DNA of 64,000 bases from a candidate division FCPU426 bacterium (GTDB taxonomy: Bacteria; Oederibacteriota; Muellerivitia; Muellerivitales; Muellerivitaceae). Each line of letters begins with the position of its first letter. Position 1 is the stretch's first letter. The notes beneath the pieces were generated by a model. It was given only the letters and a program-made list of their open reading frames with translations. It ran no database searches and was not told the DNA's origin. Shown piece after piece: positions 51,583 to 58,859 of the stretch. The position numbers were made by a program, and so were the translations under genes. The stretch spans positions 1 through 64,000 of the forward strand of contig PLZG01000073.1 in assembly GCA_003152075.1 (NCBI GenBank), written 5' to 3'.

Positions 51583-52335
51583 ATGGTCGCCACGTTACAA
51601 AAGCTGCAGCCCCCTAGGGCGATGCGGTGGGTGATTCGTTGGAAATGGATTACTATTTCATTGGTTGTTTTTGCTGGGTTGCTTTTTTATTTCATTCATC
51701 ATTGGACGTCGCGGTTTATCCTGGTTCCGATCATTTTAGGGGGGGGCTATTGGGCCTTCACGATTTATCGGCATCGGGGCCGCATTGTGGGTCAGGGGTC
51801 CGAAGGCGAGGCCTTGGTGGCCAATGTCCTGGACAATCTCCAGATGGACGCCCGGGTAATTCACTCGGTGCAGTTTGAGTCCGGGGACAGGGCCAGGGAA
51901 CTTGATCATTTATTGATTACCCATAACACCATGTTTGTGATCGAGACCAAGTATCTTCGGGGTCGGATCGCCGGAGAGGTGTTGGACCGGGAATGGACCC
52001 TTCACAAAAGGGCCCGTCAAACCCGTTCCCGTTACAAACGCACCTTTTACAACCCCTTGAAACAGGTCGCCACTCAGATATATCACCTTCGGAGCCATTT
52101 GGAAAAAAATCTGGCCCCCCGTTGGGCTCAGGAATGTTCCCAGATTTGGATCCAGGGCGTAGTGGTGTTTGCCCATGCCCAAGGAGACGCCTCGGCGGTC
52201 ATCAACCACGAGCATGGTGTGGTGGATATCAACAGCCTGCCGCAGTACCTGGCCAATTACCGGCCGCCCTCTCGGGCTCACCGGTTAAGTTATGGACTTC
52301 GCCGTGAGATTTCACGAGTCCTGACCGGTCAGTAA
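51583..52335 (+). CDS. NERD-domain (nuclease-related) membrane protein
   Basis: A 250-aa protein with two N-terminal helices (residues 20-60, ITISLVVFAGLLFYFIHHWT then FILVPIILGGGYWAF) followed by a NERD domain: SEGEALVANVLDNL near 77, RELDHLLITHNTMFVIETKYLRG near 105-128. The E...D...ExK pattern is that of the PD-(D/E)xK nuclease fold. It is anchored to the membrane with the domain probably inside. It follows the YkgJ-like gene and ends at a strong terminator. Confidence 0.86.
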   Translation: MVATLQKLQPPRAMRWVIRWKWITISLVVFAGLLFYFIHHWTSRFILVPIILGGGYWAFTIYRHRGRIVGQGSEGEALVANVLDNLQMDARVIHSVQFESGDRARELDHLLITHNTMFVIETKYLRGRIAGEVLDREWTLHKRARQTRSRYKRTFYNPLKQVATQIYHLRSHLEKNLAPRWAQECSQIWIQGVVVFAHAQGDASAVINHEHGVVDINSLPQYLANYRPPSRAHRLSYGLRREISRVLTGQ

Positions 52336-52336
52336 A

Positions 52337-52378
52337 CCCTAACCCCAGGCGGTTAATCCGCCTGGGGTTTTCTTTTGG
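52337..52378. terminator. Strong intrinsic terminator
   Basis: ACCCCAGGCGG and CCGCCTGGGGT form an 11-bp stem with TTAAT loop, then TTTTCTTTT, right after the NERD stop codon. Confidence 0.9.
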
Positions 52379-52385
52379 TGAAATC

Positions 52386-53303
52386 TTGTCAAACATTCCC
52401 CTTCCTCATTCCGATTTTTTTGACCAGGTGGAACCATTGGATTTAGCCTTGGAGAAGGCTGCCCGTTTTTTTTCCTCAGCACCGGCCATGTCCGCGTCTA
52501 TTCCCTCGTTTTTAATGTGGCAAGATGAATTCGCTTACGCATTCACCTCCAAAGGACCTAACTCTTTCATCCTGGCCCATTACGATAAATATGTTTATTT
52601 TCCCATTCCTCCAAAGCCTTTTAATGTCGACACGCTTCAAACCGCTTTTAATTATATGAAGAAGGTAAATGGTCCCGGCACCGGCATTTCCCGGGTGGAA
52701 GGCCTGACAGAAGAACAAAAAAAAATGACAGAGAGTTGGGGTTTTGCCACCAGGCCTACCTTCACCGAATATCTTTACGATCGTTCCCAAGTCGCGGGCC
52801 TTCACGGCGACCCTTACCGCGCCAAGCGGGCAGAAATCAATCATTTAGTGAAGGAACACTCGGTAGTCCTGAGGCCTTATCGGGAAAGCGATTTGATAGC
52901 CTGTGGTAACTTGTTCGATCTTTGGAAAGCCCAGCGCCTTCCCAACCTAAAGGGAGAGATGGGCGAAAAGATGCTTCTGTCCTCCCAGAAGGCCCATTTC
53001 CGGGCGTTGCACCAAGGTGAGGATTGGGGAATGGACGCCTGGGTGGTCATTCTGGAAAACCGCTTAGCCGCTTATTCGGTGGGCACCCCGTTAAGTCCTG
53101 ATATATACGGAGTATACCTTGAAGTAACGGACTTGACGGTCAAAGGATTGTCCGCTTATATATTCGCCAACATCTGCCGGCAGATGGAATCGTTCGATTT
53201 GATCAACACCGGGGATGCGGAAGGTTTGCCCCGTTTGGCCGAATCGAAGGAACATTGGCATCCTGTCCGGCGGCTGCAATTGTTCGCGGTTGACCCGAGG
53301 TAA
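52386..53303 (+). CDS. DUF2156 / phosphatidylglycerol lysyltransferase-like protein
   Basis: A 305-aa protein of the acetyltransferase-like (GNAT-fold) family that includes the C-terminal domain of MprF. The characteristic TEYLYDRSQVAGLHGDPYRAKRAEINHL lies near residue 135-165, and the late block TVKGLSAYIFANIC near 260 fits the second GNAT-like half. There are no membrane segments, so it is cytoplasmic and its acceptor is unknown. It starts at TTG. Its TAA overlaps the ATG of the next gene (TAATG), showing translational coupling. Confidence 0.8.
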   Translation: MSNIPLPHSDFFDQVEPLDLALEKAARFFSSAPAMSASIPSFLMWQDEFAYAFTSKGPNSFILAHYDKYVYFPIPPKPFNVDTLQTAFNYMKKVNGPGTGISRVEGLTEEQKKMTESWGFATRPTFTEYLYDRSQVAGLHGDPYRAKRAEINHLVKEHSVVLRPYRESDLIACGNLFDLWKAQRLPNLKGEMGEKMLLSSQKAHFRALHQGEDWGMDAWVVILENRLAAYSVGTPLSPDIYGVYLEVTDLTVKGLSAYIFANICRQMESFDLINTGDAEGLPRLAESKEHWHPVRRLQLFAVDPR

Positions 53304-53860
53304 TGAGAAACCCTATGGCTTCTAAAATGAAGATCAAATTCAAAAAGAAAAATTTTGAAAACTTAAGCCGGCGTAAATCCCCCAAGGCTTCCACTTCCAA
53401 GGCAAAACATCGCAAACCCATCCACCGCATCCGGGTGGATTGGCACCAGTATTTCATGAATATCGCGGCTGAGGTGGCTTCCCGCTCCACCTGCGACCGA
53501 AAACACGTGGGGGCCGTCATTGTGCGGGACAAGACCATTCTTTCCACGGGCTACAACGGAAGCGTAAGAGGCCTTCCCCATTGTGATGACGTGGGCCATA
53601 TGATGGAAGACAATCATTGCGTTGCCACCATCCACGCCGAGGCTAACGCCATCATCCAGGCCGCCAAAAACGGTGTAAGGGTGGATGGCGCGGATATCTA
53701 CATTACCGCTTCCCCCTGCTGGAACTGCTTTAAGATCGTGACCAACGCGGGCATCAAGAATATTTACTACGGAGAGTTTTACCGGGACGACCGTATTTTT
53801 GACGCCGCCAAGAGGCTGGGCATGTTCGTCCGCCAGATCATGGTTCACAAAACCCGCTGA
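53303..53860 (+). CDS. dCMP deaminase-like protein
   Basis: Zinc-dependent deaminase of 185 aa that probably makes dUMP from dCMP for thymidylate synthesis. Zinc ligands are in HAEANAI near residue 112 and PCWNC near 137; an upstream Cys/His pair (HCDDVGHMMEDNHC) near 92-107 fits the second zinc site of ComEB-type dCMP deaminases. The N-terminal 40 residues are Lys-rich. Coupled to the DUF2156 gene; convergent with the Nudix gene (16-bp overlap). Confidence 0.88.
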   Translation: MRNPMASKMKIKFKKKNFENLSRRKSPKASTSKAKHRKPIHRIRVDWHQYFMNIAAEVASRSTCDRKHVGAVIVRDKTILSTGYNGSVRGLPHCDDVGHMMEDNHCVATIHAEANAIIQAAKNGVRVDGADIYITASPCWNCFKIVTNAGIKNIYYGEFYRDDRIFDAAKRLGMFVRQIMVHKTR

Positions 53861-54303
53861 AGGGCCTGTCGTGCGTAGAATTTCAAGGGCTTCGATAAAC
53901 CCAACTTAACATCATCAAAATCCTTTTCACCCAACCAGCGGATGTCCTTGTGCTCTTCCACGTTTAACTTCACTTCACCGGATATCACTCTGGCGAAATA
54001 AACCATTCCAACATGCCAGTGGGGTTCCTTGATGAGGTGGATATCCATATAGGATGGCTGGAGCAGGGGGAGAAAGCCGGGTTCCGTTTCAATTGGCGGC
54101 CGATCCCCCACCAATTCCACTTCCAAACCGCTTTCCTCACGGGCTTCACGAATCGTCGCTTGCTCGGGATTTTCATCCAACTCAATGTGGCCGCCTATCG
54201 GCAACCATCGGTTCAGTTGTTTATGAAAGATGAAGAGAACTTGGTTATCTTTGACAATGAAAATGGAAACGATGAAATCAATTTTTTCGTGGATGTGGCC
54301 CAC
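53845..54303 (-). CDS. Nudix hydrolase
   Basis: Pyrophosphohydrolase of about 152 aa. The Nudix box reads GGHIELDENPEQATIREAREESGLEV near residue 36-61 with the key Arg-Glu-x2-Glu-Glu residues. The best start is GTG 54303, which overlaps the stop of the upstream SRPBCC gene (TAGTG) with AGGG before it; the longer ORF would overlap that gene by 58 nt. Substrate unknown (NDP/NTP-like). Confidence 0.85.
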   Translation of the reverse strand: MGHIHEKIDFIVSIFIVKDNQVLFIFHKQLNRWLPIGGHIELDENPEQATIREAREESGLEVELVGDRPPIETEPGFLPLLQPSYMDIHLIKEPHWHVGMVYFARVISGEVKLNVEEHKDIRWLGEKDFDDVKLGLSKPLKFYARQALQRVL

Positions 54304-54701
54304 TATCGGCCCTGGTTTTTTAAATAAGATTGCCAATGCTTCCAATAATGGTCTTTCCAACCCTGGTTCAAATGCTTGGCGTGTTGATCCGGAACATCCG
54401 CGTGAACCATGGTGACCAAGGCCCCTCCTTTAACAGGCTCAAAAGTCAGGATAAAAATTGAATCCATATCCTTCTTTAACCAATCGGCAGCCCTCCAAGT
54501 CTGAACAATCATGTTGTTTGGAACAACCGCCAAATTCTTACCCCAGCAATATCCGCCGTGGGCCGAAAATTCCCCTCCCGCTTTCCTACTTATAACCGCT
54601 TTCGCTCCGGTAAGTAGACTGTGCTTTTTCGTATCCATGTACAATTCAAAAAGAACATTGGGAGCGGCTTTGAACTTTATTTTTTGAATGATCGTTTTCA
54701 T
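54303..54701 (-). CDS. SRPBCC / AHSA1-like domain protein
   Basis: About 132 aa, START-like fold with a hydrophobic pocket. Typical lead KTIIQKIKFKAAPNVLFELY and late block ILTFEPVKGGALVTMVHADVP, closing helix WKDHYWKHWQSYL. Start ATG 54701 has GGAGG 6 nt upstream; the track's start 24 nt earlier does not. Function unknown; coupled to the Nudix gene by a one-base overlap. Confidence 0.82.
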   Translation of the reverse strand: MKTIIQKIKFKAAPNVLFELYMDTKKHSLLTGAKAVISRKAGGEFSAHGGYCWGKNLAVVPNNMIVQTWRAADWLKKDMDSIFILTFEPVKGGALVTMVHADVPDQHAKHLNQGWKDHYWKHWQSYLKNQGR

Positions 54702-54788
54702 CTCTTCCCTCCATGAATTTTCCAAGTATTTTAATTCGACTCCTCATAAACAACATGTAAAAGCTTTGAAAAAGAACTTGGTTTTGGG

Positions 54789-54816
54789 TTGTTCCCTCAA
54801 TGAATTTGGGTACAAT
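54789..54816 (+). promoter_or_regulatory. Putative promoter of the small RNA
   Basis: TTGTTC (54789-54794), 16 bp, TACAAT (54811-54816): a fair sigma-70 type promoter on the plus strand, pointing into a gene-free stretch that ends in a strong terminator. Confidence 0.45.
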
Positions 54817-54822
54817 ATGCCC

Positions 54823-55027
54823 CCTGACTTGGCTGGTGAAAAACGGGTACAATTGGGGCCGGCGGTTTGACAGGCTCACCGCATGCTGGAGGGTTAGTCC
54901 TAATTGGTAAGGCAGTGGACTTGAAAAACTAATTAGCCTTCCCCGAAAATTTCCTAAAAAAAATTCAGTCCCCAGCAACATTTTAAAAGCCTTTGCCCGT
55001 AACAGTTTTACGAGCAAGGGCTTTTTT
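54823..55027 (+). ncRNA. Candidate small RNA of about 200 nt
   Basis: There is no ORF here, but a promoter-like site lies upstream and a strong rho-independent terminator lies at the end. Inside are hairpins such as GGCGG/CCGC around 54859-54881, and a tRNA-like stretch TTAGTCCTAATTGGTAAGGC followed by ACTTGAAAA. The anticodon-stem complement, T-arm and acceptor end of a tRNA are missing, so it is not a tRNA. I could not match it to tmRNA, SRP RNA or RNase P. It lies at the edge of the accessory region. Confidence 0.4.
54984..55027 (+). terminator. Strong intrinsic terminator
   Basis: AAAGCCTTTGCCCGTAA and TTACGAGCAAGGGCTTT pair over about 16 bp, followed by T6. It ends a plus-strand transcript that has no coding gene before it. 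Confidence 0.85.
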
Positions 55028-55083
55028 GTTGGTGATGGATTCTGACGGATGGTGAGTGGAAAAAAGTGAAAAAAATGGGTTCT

Positions 55084-55168
55084 TAGGACTCCTATAGGAC
55101 ACGGGGCGCTTGGAAATCCTGTCTTCCAATTCAAAATTTCGTGTCCTAACCGTGTCTTTCAAGTCCTA
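55084..55168. repeat. Inverted repeats of TAGGAC / GTGTCCTA
   Basis: TAGGACTCC, TAGGACACGG, then CGTGTCCTA, CCGTGTC and AGTCCTA: direct and inverted copies of a 7-9 bp word over 85 bp. The layout is that of a recombination or regulator binding site. Confidence 0.4.
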
Positions 55169-55213
55169 AAACCATTGTCAATAAAAGAGAAAACAGCGGT
55201 CCGGTTTTTTCGC

Positions 55214-55245
55214 ATGTCAAAGTAAATAGCAGAAAAACTTGACAT
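55214..55245. promoter_or_regulatory. Inverted repeat / -35 region before the first AbiEi-like gene
   Basis: ATGTCAA (55214-55220) and TTGACAT (55239-55245) are perfect 7-bp inverted arms. The right arm contains a consensus -35 TTGACA. Likely operator of the gene at 55276. Confidence 0.45.
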
Positions 55246-55275
55246 TCGGCATGTTACGCCTGAAATTATTAAAAA

Positions 55276-56019
55276 ATGGGCTCAACGGTCAAAAATTCTT
55301 TAGATAACTCCCAAGTTGCTAAATTGGTCCGCCAGCGGATTGAGAAAGGTGGGGAGCGTTTTTGGCGGTTAAAAGACTTTCAAGGCTTGTCCTCTATGGC
55401 GGTTGCCCAGGCTCTTTCACGGTTAAGAAAGACCGGTTATATCGAAAGGGTCCGTAAAGGCATCTATTACCGCGCACGGCAAACAACCCTCGGCAAAAGC
55501 CGACCGAACCTGGCTAAGCTTCAAAAGCTTATTACCGGCAAACGGTTTTTCCCCTCTGGCATTGCCGCTACAAATCTTTTGGGGTTCACCACCCAGAACC
55601 CGAATAAAATAGAGGTCTCAACCCACGCCTTGAGCCTGCCCCGCCAACTAATCGGGCATGACGTCATTATCCATACACGGCGTCCGAAATCTTGGACCAA
55701 CCTCCAAGAAACCGACGCGGCCCTGTTGGACTTCTTTCGGCAGGGCGGCAAATCGAGTGAGTTATCGTCGGAGGAAACCGTCCGTAAAACCATTAAGTGG
55801 TTATCCGAGGATGGGCGTTTTGGTCGTTTGCTAAGGGTGTCAGCGTTTGAGCCTCCACGAGTGAGGGCCCTATTAGGAGCTTTGGGAGAAGAACTCGGAC
55901 GGACACCCGCCGCTTTGCAAGGTTTGCGAAAATCCTTAAATCCATTATCTAAATTCGACTTCGGGCTCTTTGCCGATTTGAAGATGGCAGCCAAATGGCA
56001 GGCAAAACTGAAAAATTAG
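55276..56019 (+). CDS. AbiEi-like / DUF6088 antitoxin-type protein
   Basis: 247 aa. Residues 15-70 form a winged helix (RFWRLKDFQGLSSMAVAQAL, then GYIERVRKGIYYRARQT), the N-terminal domain of AbiEi-type type IV antitoxins, and the rest is an alpha/beta region (FFPSGIAATNLLGFTTQNP) of DUF6088/AbiEi proteins. AbiEi normally precedes the toxin AbiEii, but the next gene is another AbiEi-like protein and no nucleotidyltransferase follows. It therefore looks like an orphan. The ATG lacks a good RBS. Confidence 0.75.
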   Translation: MGSTVKNSLDNSQVAKLVRQRIEKGGERFWRLKDFQGLSSMAVAQALSRLRKTGYIERVRKGIYYRARQTTLGKSRPNLAKLQKLITGKRFFPSGIAATNLLGFTTQNPNKIEVSTHALSLPRQLIGHDVIIHTRRPKSWTNLQETDAALLDFFRQGGKSSELSSEETVRKTIKWLSEDGRFGRLLRVSAFEPPRVRALLGALGEELGRTPAALQGLRKSLNPLSKFDFGLFADLKMAAKWQAKLKN

Positions 56020-56038
56020 TTTAAAAAAGTATTAAAAA

Positions 56039-56055
56039 GTGTAGTTAAACTACAC
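56039..56055. promoter_or_regulatory. Palindromic operator 1 of the AbiEi gene
   Basis: GTGTAGTT-A-AACTACAC, perfect 8-bp arms. The same core recurs at 56110-56128; the centres are 72 bp apart. Confidence 0.65.
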
Positions 56056-56109
56056 ATATTTACTTATTAATAAACTAATTCCGTCCTAAAGTTTATATTG
56101 GTGCTAATA

Positions 56110-56128
56110 TGTGTAGTATGGCTACACA
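56110..56128. promoter_or_regulatory. Palindromic operator 2 over the AbiEi start codon
   Basis: TGTGTAG-TATGG-CTACACA, perfect 7-bp arms. The ATG at 56118 is its centre, so a bound repressor would cover the start codon. Arms share TGTAGT with operator 1. Confidence 0.65.
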
Positions 56129-56903
56129 AAACAAAAGTAAATTAAACCAAATCCTAACGGAATGGCCCCTTCACGGCGGTATGGTCACTCAAAAATGGCT
56201 GACCCAAAAGGGCGTCAGCCGATTCCTGGCCCGAACCTATGTAAAGAGCGGGTGGTTGAAGTCTGCCGGTGGAGGTGCCTTTTACAAAACCGAAGTAAAA
56301 GTTGAGCCCCTTTGGCCGAGTGGGCTTTACACACTCCAACAACAGCTCAAGCTCCCTATCCATGTCGGGGGAGAAACCGCATTGCGATGGCATGGTTACG
56401 GCCACACCGCCCAAATGAACTCCATCCCCCCCGTTTATCTCTTTGGCCCCCAAGGAATAAAACCGCCTTCTTGGTTCCTCAAATTTAATTGGGCCAATAA
56501 GATCCAATACCAAACAACCGATATGCTCCCCTACAAAAAGGAATTTGGCTTCACCGAGGATGAAATGGCTGGCATAACCCTCTCCTCCCCGGAACGGGCT
56601 ATGTTTGAAACCCTTTTGTTAATGCCCCGTCATACCACTTTTGAGGGGGCCTTCCATCTTATGGAAGGACTTTCAACTTTGAGGCCGGATTTGGTAACAA
56701 CTCTTTTAAAGGCCTGCCGATCCGTCAAAGTAAAGCGATGTTTCCTTTATATGGCAGAACAATCAAACCACGCCTGGTTTAAAGAGCTTGATCTTTCCAA
56801 AGTGAAATTGGGAAAAGGCAAAAGGGTTATTGTCCCAGGTGGTACCTTCGATTCAAAATACCAAATCACCGTTCCCACCAAATCATCCGTGAGCGTTCCA
56901 TAA
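56118..56903 (+). CDS. AbiEi type IV antitoxin-like transcriptional regulator
   Basis: About 261 aa (start 56118; ATG 56109 is three codons earlier). The N-terminal winged helix (ILTEWPLHGGMVTQKWLTQKG, then FLARTYVKSGWLKSAGGGAF) binds DNA and the AbiEi C-terminal domain follows (LYTLQQQLKLPIHVGGETAL near 73, SSPERAMFETLLLMP near 157). AbiEi represses its own operon by binding inverted repeats; two such repeats are present upstream. The usual AbiEii toxin gene is missing: after the stop there is repeat DNA, so it may have been lost. Confidence 0.82.
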   Translation: MATQNKSKLNQILTEWPLHGGMVTQKWLTQKGVSRFLARTYVKSGWLKSAGGGAFYKTEVKVEPLWPSGLYTLQQQLKLPIHVGGETALRWHGYGHTAQMNSIPPVYLFGPQGIKPPSWFLKFNWANKIQYQTTDMLPYKKEFGFTEDEMAGITLSSPERAMFETLLLMPRHTTFEGAFHLMEGLSTLRPDLVTTLLKACRSVKVKRCFLYMAEQSNHAWFKELDLSKVKLGKGKRVIVPGGTFDSKYQITVPTKSSVSVP

Positions 56904-56971
56904 ACGACAGGAGCAATCAATTCTTTTGCGGAAAGTCTTGGGACTGTAACACCTAAAACAGCGTTTGCAAT

Positions 56972-57035
56972 TTCTACCTTTAAACGGTCATTTCCGCAAA
57001 CGTCACTTTTTGGGGGAATGCATTCCACTGTTCTT
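56972..57035. repeat. GCAAACGTCACTTTT repeat, copy 1
   Basis: CGTTTGC ... GCAAACGTCACTTTTTGGGGG: inverted CGTTTGC/GCAAACG arms and a G-rich run. Copy 2 is at 62113-62200. It follows the AbiEi stop codon, where an AbiEii gene would be expected. Confidence 0.45.
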
Positions 57036-57151
57036 GGGCTCCCCCTTAAGGGTTTTCAATGCTCCTCCTGCGGTGTGAACGTTTTGTTCAGGTGCCTGAA
57101 CAAAACGTAAATGCCTAAACCCGTTTTTGATCCATGAGGAAGTCTTCGAAA

Positions 57152-57188
57152 TACTCACTGTTGAGTAAAAATACTCAATGACTGAGTA
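57152..57188. promoter_or_regulatory. Two adjacent TACTCA palindromes upstream of fic
   Basis: TACTCACTGTTGAGTA (57152-57167) and TACTCAATGACTGAGTA (57172-57188): two similar palindromes, centres about 20 bp (two helical turns) apart. Confidence 0.6.
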
Positions 57189-57248
57189 ATCGGGGAATCC
57201 GCATTAAAGGATGTTTTTGTGGCCGTCCCAAAGCCAGCGGGTCTCTTG

Positions 57249-57290
57249 AATTAGGTAATATCGAATTAATTAGGTAATGAATTAGGTAAT
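57249..57290. promoter_or_regulatory. Three AATTAGGTAAT direct repeats before fic
   Basis: Exact AATTAGGTAAT at 57249-57259, 57268-57278 and 57280-57290, ending 57 bp before the fic ATG. Likely regulator binding sites, overlapping the promoter. Confidence 0.6.
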
Positions 57291-57346
57291 GTGTTAAACT
57301 TTGCCCCTGGCCATCCCGGCTATAACCAAAACTTTTAGGAAACCCC

Positions 57347-58396
57347 ATGCTGACTTTAAGCCGTTTTTCATCCAAAACCTTTTCTATCCCAACCATGACT
57401 TCATGGTACTTGTCCGATCTGGGCGAGGCAAAGGGGCGGCAGGAGCTTTTCACCAAACAATCACCCCAAAAATTAAAGGCCCTTCGTGAACATGCCATCA
57501 TCGAAAGCGCGGTTTCTTCCAATCGCATCGAGGGCGTCCAGATCGACCAAAAGCGGGTTGCGACCGTTGTATTCGGGAAGTCCCACTTGAAAGACAGGGA
57601 CGAGGAGGAAGTCCGGGGCTATCGGCAGGCGTTGAAGTGGATACACGAAGAGGGGAAGGATATCCCTGTTTCTGAAAAGACGATTTTAACCCTCCATCGC
57701 ATGACCCGTGGCCAAATTTGGGACGCGGGGAAATACAAGGAAAAGGACGGGGATATCATCGAGAAATACCCCGATGGCCGCCATCGGGTAAGGTTCAAGA
57801 CGGTTTCGGCCAAGAAAACACCTACCGAGATGAAGGAACTTATTCAACTCAACGACGAATGTTTCAAGGAGAAGTGGGTTCAACCCCTCATCGCCACAGC
57901 CCTATTCAACCTGGACTTCCTGTGTGTTCACCCTTTTCGGGATGGCAATGGCCGTGTTTCCCGTCTTCTTTTTCTTCTCCAATGCCATCGGTTGGGGTAT
58001 GAAGTGGGAAGGTTCATCAGCTTGGAACGGCTTATTGAGGAAAACAAAGAGAGGTACTACGAAACCTTGGAGCAAAGTTCTCAAGGGTGGCATGAGGGAA
58101 AACAAGATCCTTGGCCCTTCGTTAATTACATGCTTTTCATTCTCAAAGCCGCCTACCAGGAATTTGAAAGCAGGTTGGAGGCAACTTCCGGGTCAAAGGG
58201 TGATAAGACCGAATTGGTATTATCCGCCATGACCCGATATTCCGGCCCTTTCCGGGTATCAGAGTTACAGAAGGATTGCCCAGGGGTCGGGGTGGACATG
58301 ATCCGAAAGGTATTGAAGGATTTAAAAGCTCAGGGCCGGGTGGATTGTTTAAGCCGTGGAAAAAACGCCCAATGGAAACGCACTAAGAAATGGTGA
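57347..58396 (+). CDS. Fic family protein (AMPylase) with C-terminal HTH
   Basis: Fic enzymes transfer AMP or other nucleotide parts to proteins. The active motif VHPFRDGNGRVSR is intact near residues 194-206. An inhibitory helix motif SSNRIEGV lies near 56-63, ahead of the Fic core, so activity is self-restrained (class II). A winged-helix domain at the C-terminus (FRVSELQKDCPGVGVDMIRKVL) could read DNA and allow autoregulation. AGGA lies 6 nt before the ATG. The gene has its own operators (TACTCA palindromes, AATTAGGTAAT repeats). Confidence 0.9.
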   Translation: MLTLSRFSSKTFSIPTMTSWYLSDLGEAKGRQELFTKQSPQKLKALREHAIIESAVSSNRIEGVQIDQKRVATVVFGKSHLKDRDEEEVRGYRQALKWIHEEGKDIPVSEKTILTLHRMTRGQIWDAGKYKEKDGDIIEKYPDGRHRVRFKTVSAKKTPTEMKELIQLNDECFKEKWVQPLIATALFNLDFLCVHPFRDGNGRVSRLLFLLQCHRLGYEVGRFISLERLIEENKERYYETLEQSSQGWHEGKQDPWPFVNYMLFILKAAYQEFESRLEATSGSKGDKTELVLSAMTRYSGPFRVSELQKDCPGVGVDMIRKVLKDLKAQGRVDCLSRGKNAQWKRTKKW

Positions 58397-58411
58397 GGGG
58401 TTAAAGAACCC

Positions 58412-58771
58412 ATGAACATCAACCGGCAGGCGGTGGTCGTTAAGGCGAAACAGCCCTTCGTGGATTGGATCAATTCCAACCCCGTAGAACCTGGTCAAAA
58501 AAGACCGTCCTTCACCTTGGAACTGGTGAACCGGGATTGCCTTGTCCTTTTGATCCCCGAATTCGATTCCAACGAGGAAGCGCATGAGGATGTTGGCTAT
58601 ATCAAAATGGACATTTTCGAGGAATCGCTGGAGGCCTGGTACACCGACGAGTATTTCTGGCCTAAGAACCGGGACGAGCAGATGTTCGATGAATGGTTTA
58701 CCTTGGAAATACATTCGGACGTTATCGACACAGTGAATGAACCCATCATGAGGGACGATTTAGGGGAATGA
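58412..58771 (+). CDS. Hypothetical protein downstream of fic
   Basis: An acidic 119-aa cytoplasmic protein (VKAKQPFVDWINSNPVEPGQ near residue 10, later DIFEESLEAWYTDEYFWPKN). I do not recognise the family with certainty. It starts 15 nt after the fic stop on the same strand, so it is probably co-transcribed and could be a partner or target; acidity would fit a small inhibitor, but that is only a guess. Confidence 0.65.
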   Translation: MNINRQAVVVKAKQPFVDWINSNPVEPGQKRPSFTLELVNRDCLVLLIPEFDSNEEAHEDVGYIKMDIFEESLEAWYTDEYFWPKNRDEQMFDEWFTLEIHSDVIDTVNEPIMRDDLGE

Positions 58772-58859
58772 ATGGGCTTTGGATATCCTCCGCATGCATG
58801 GCTTATAATTAAAACCGGCAGGAAAAAATGGTTTTTACCCCATTTACTTAGGTGCTTAA

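Noticed and set aside
54889-54960. A tRNA-Ser gene (D-arm-like TTAGTCCTAATTGGTAAGGC and CTTGAAA anticodon loop)
   Set aside because: The anticodon stem does not pair and no T-arm or acceptor 3' end follows, so it cannot fold as tRNA.
56747-57028. 93-aa minus-strand ORF after the AbiEi gene as a remnant of AbiEii
   Set aside because: About half is antisense to the AbiEi gene, and no nucleotidyltransferase motif (GSxxD) can be seen.
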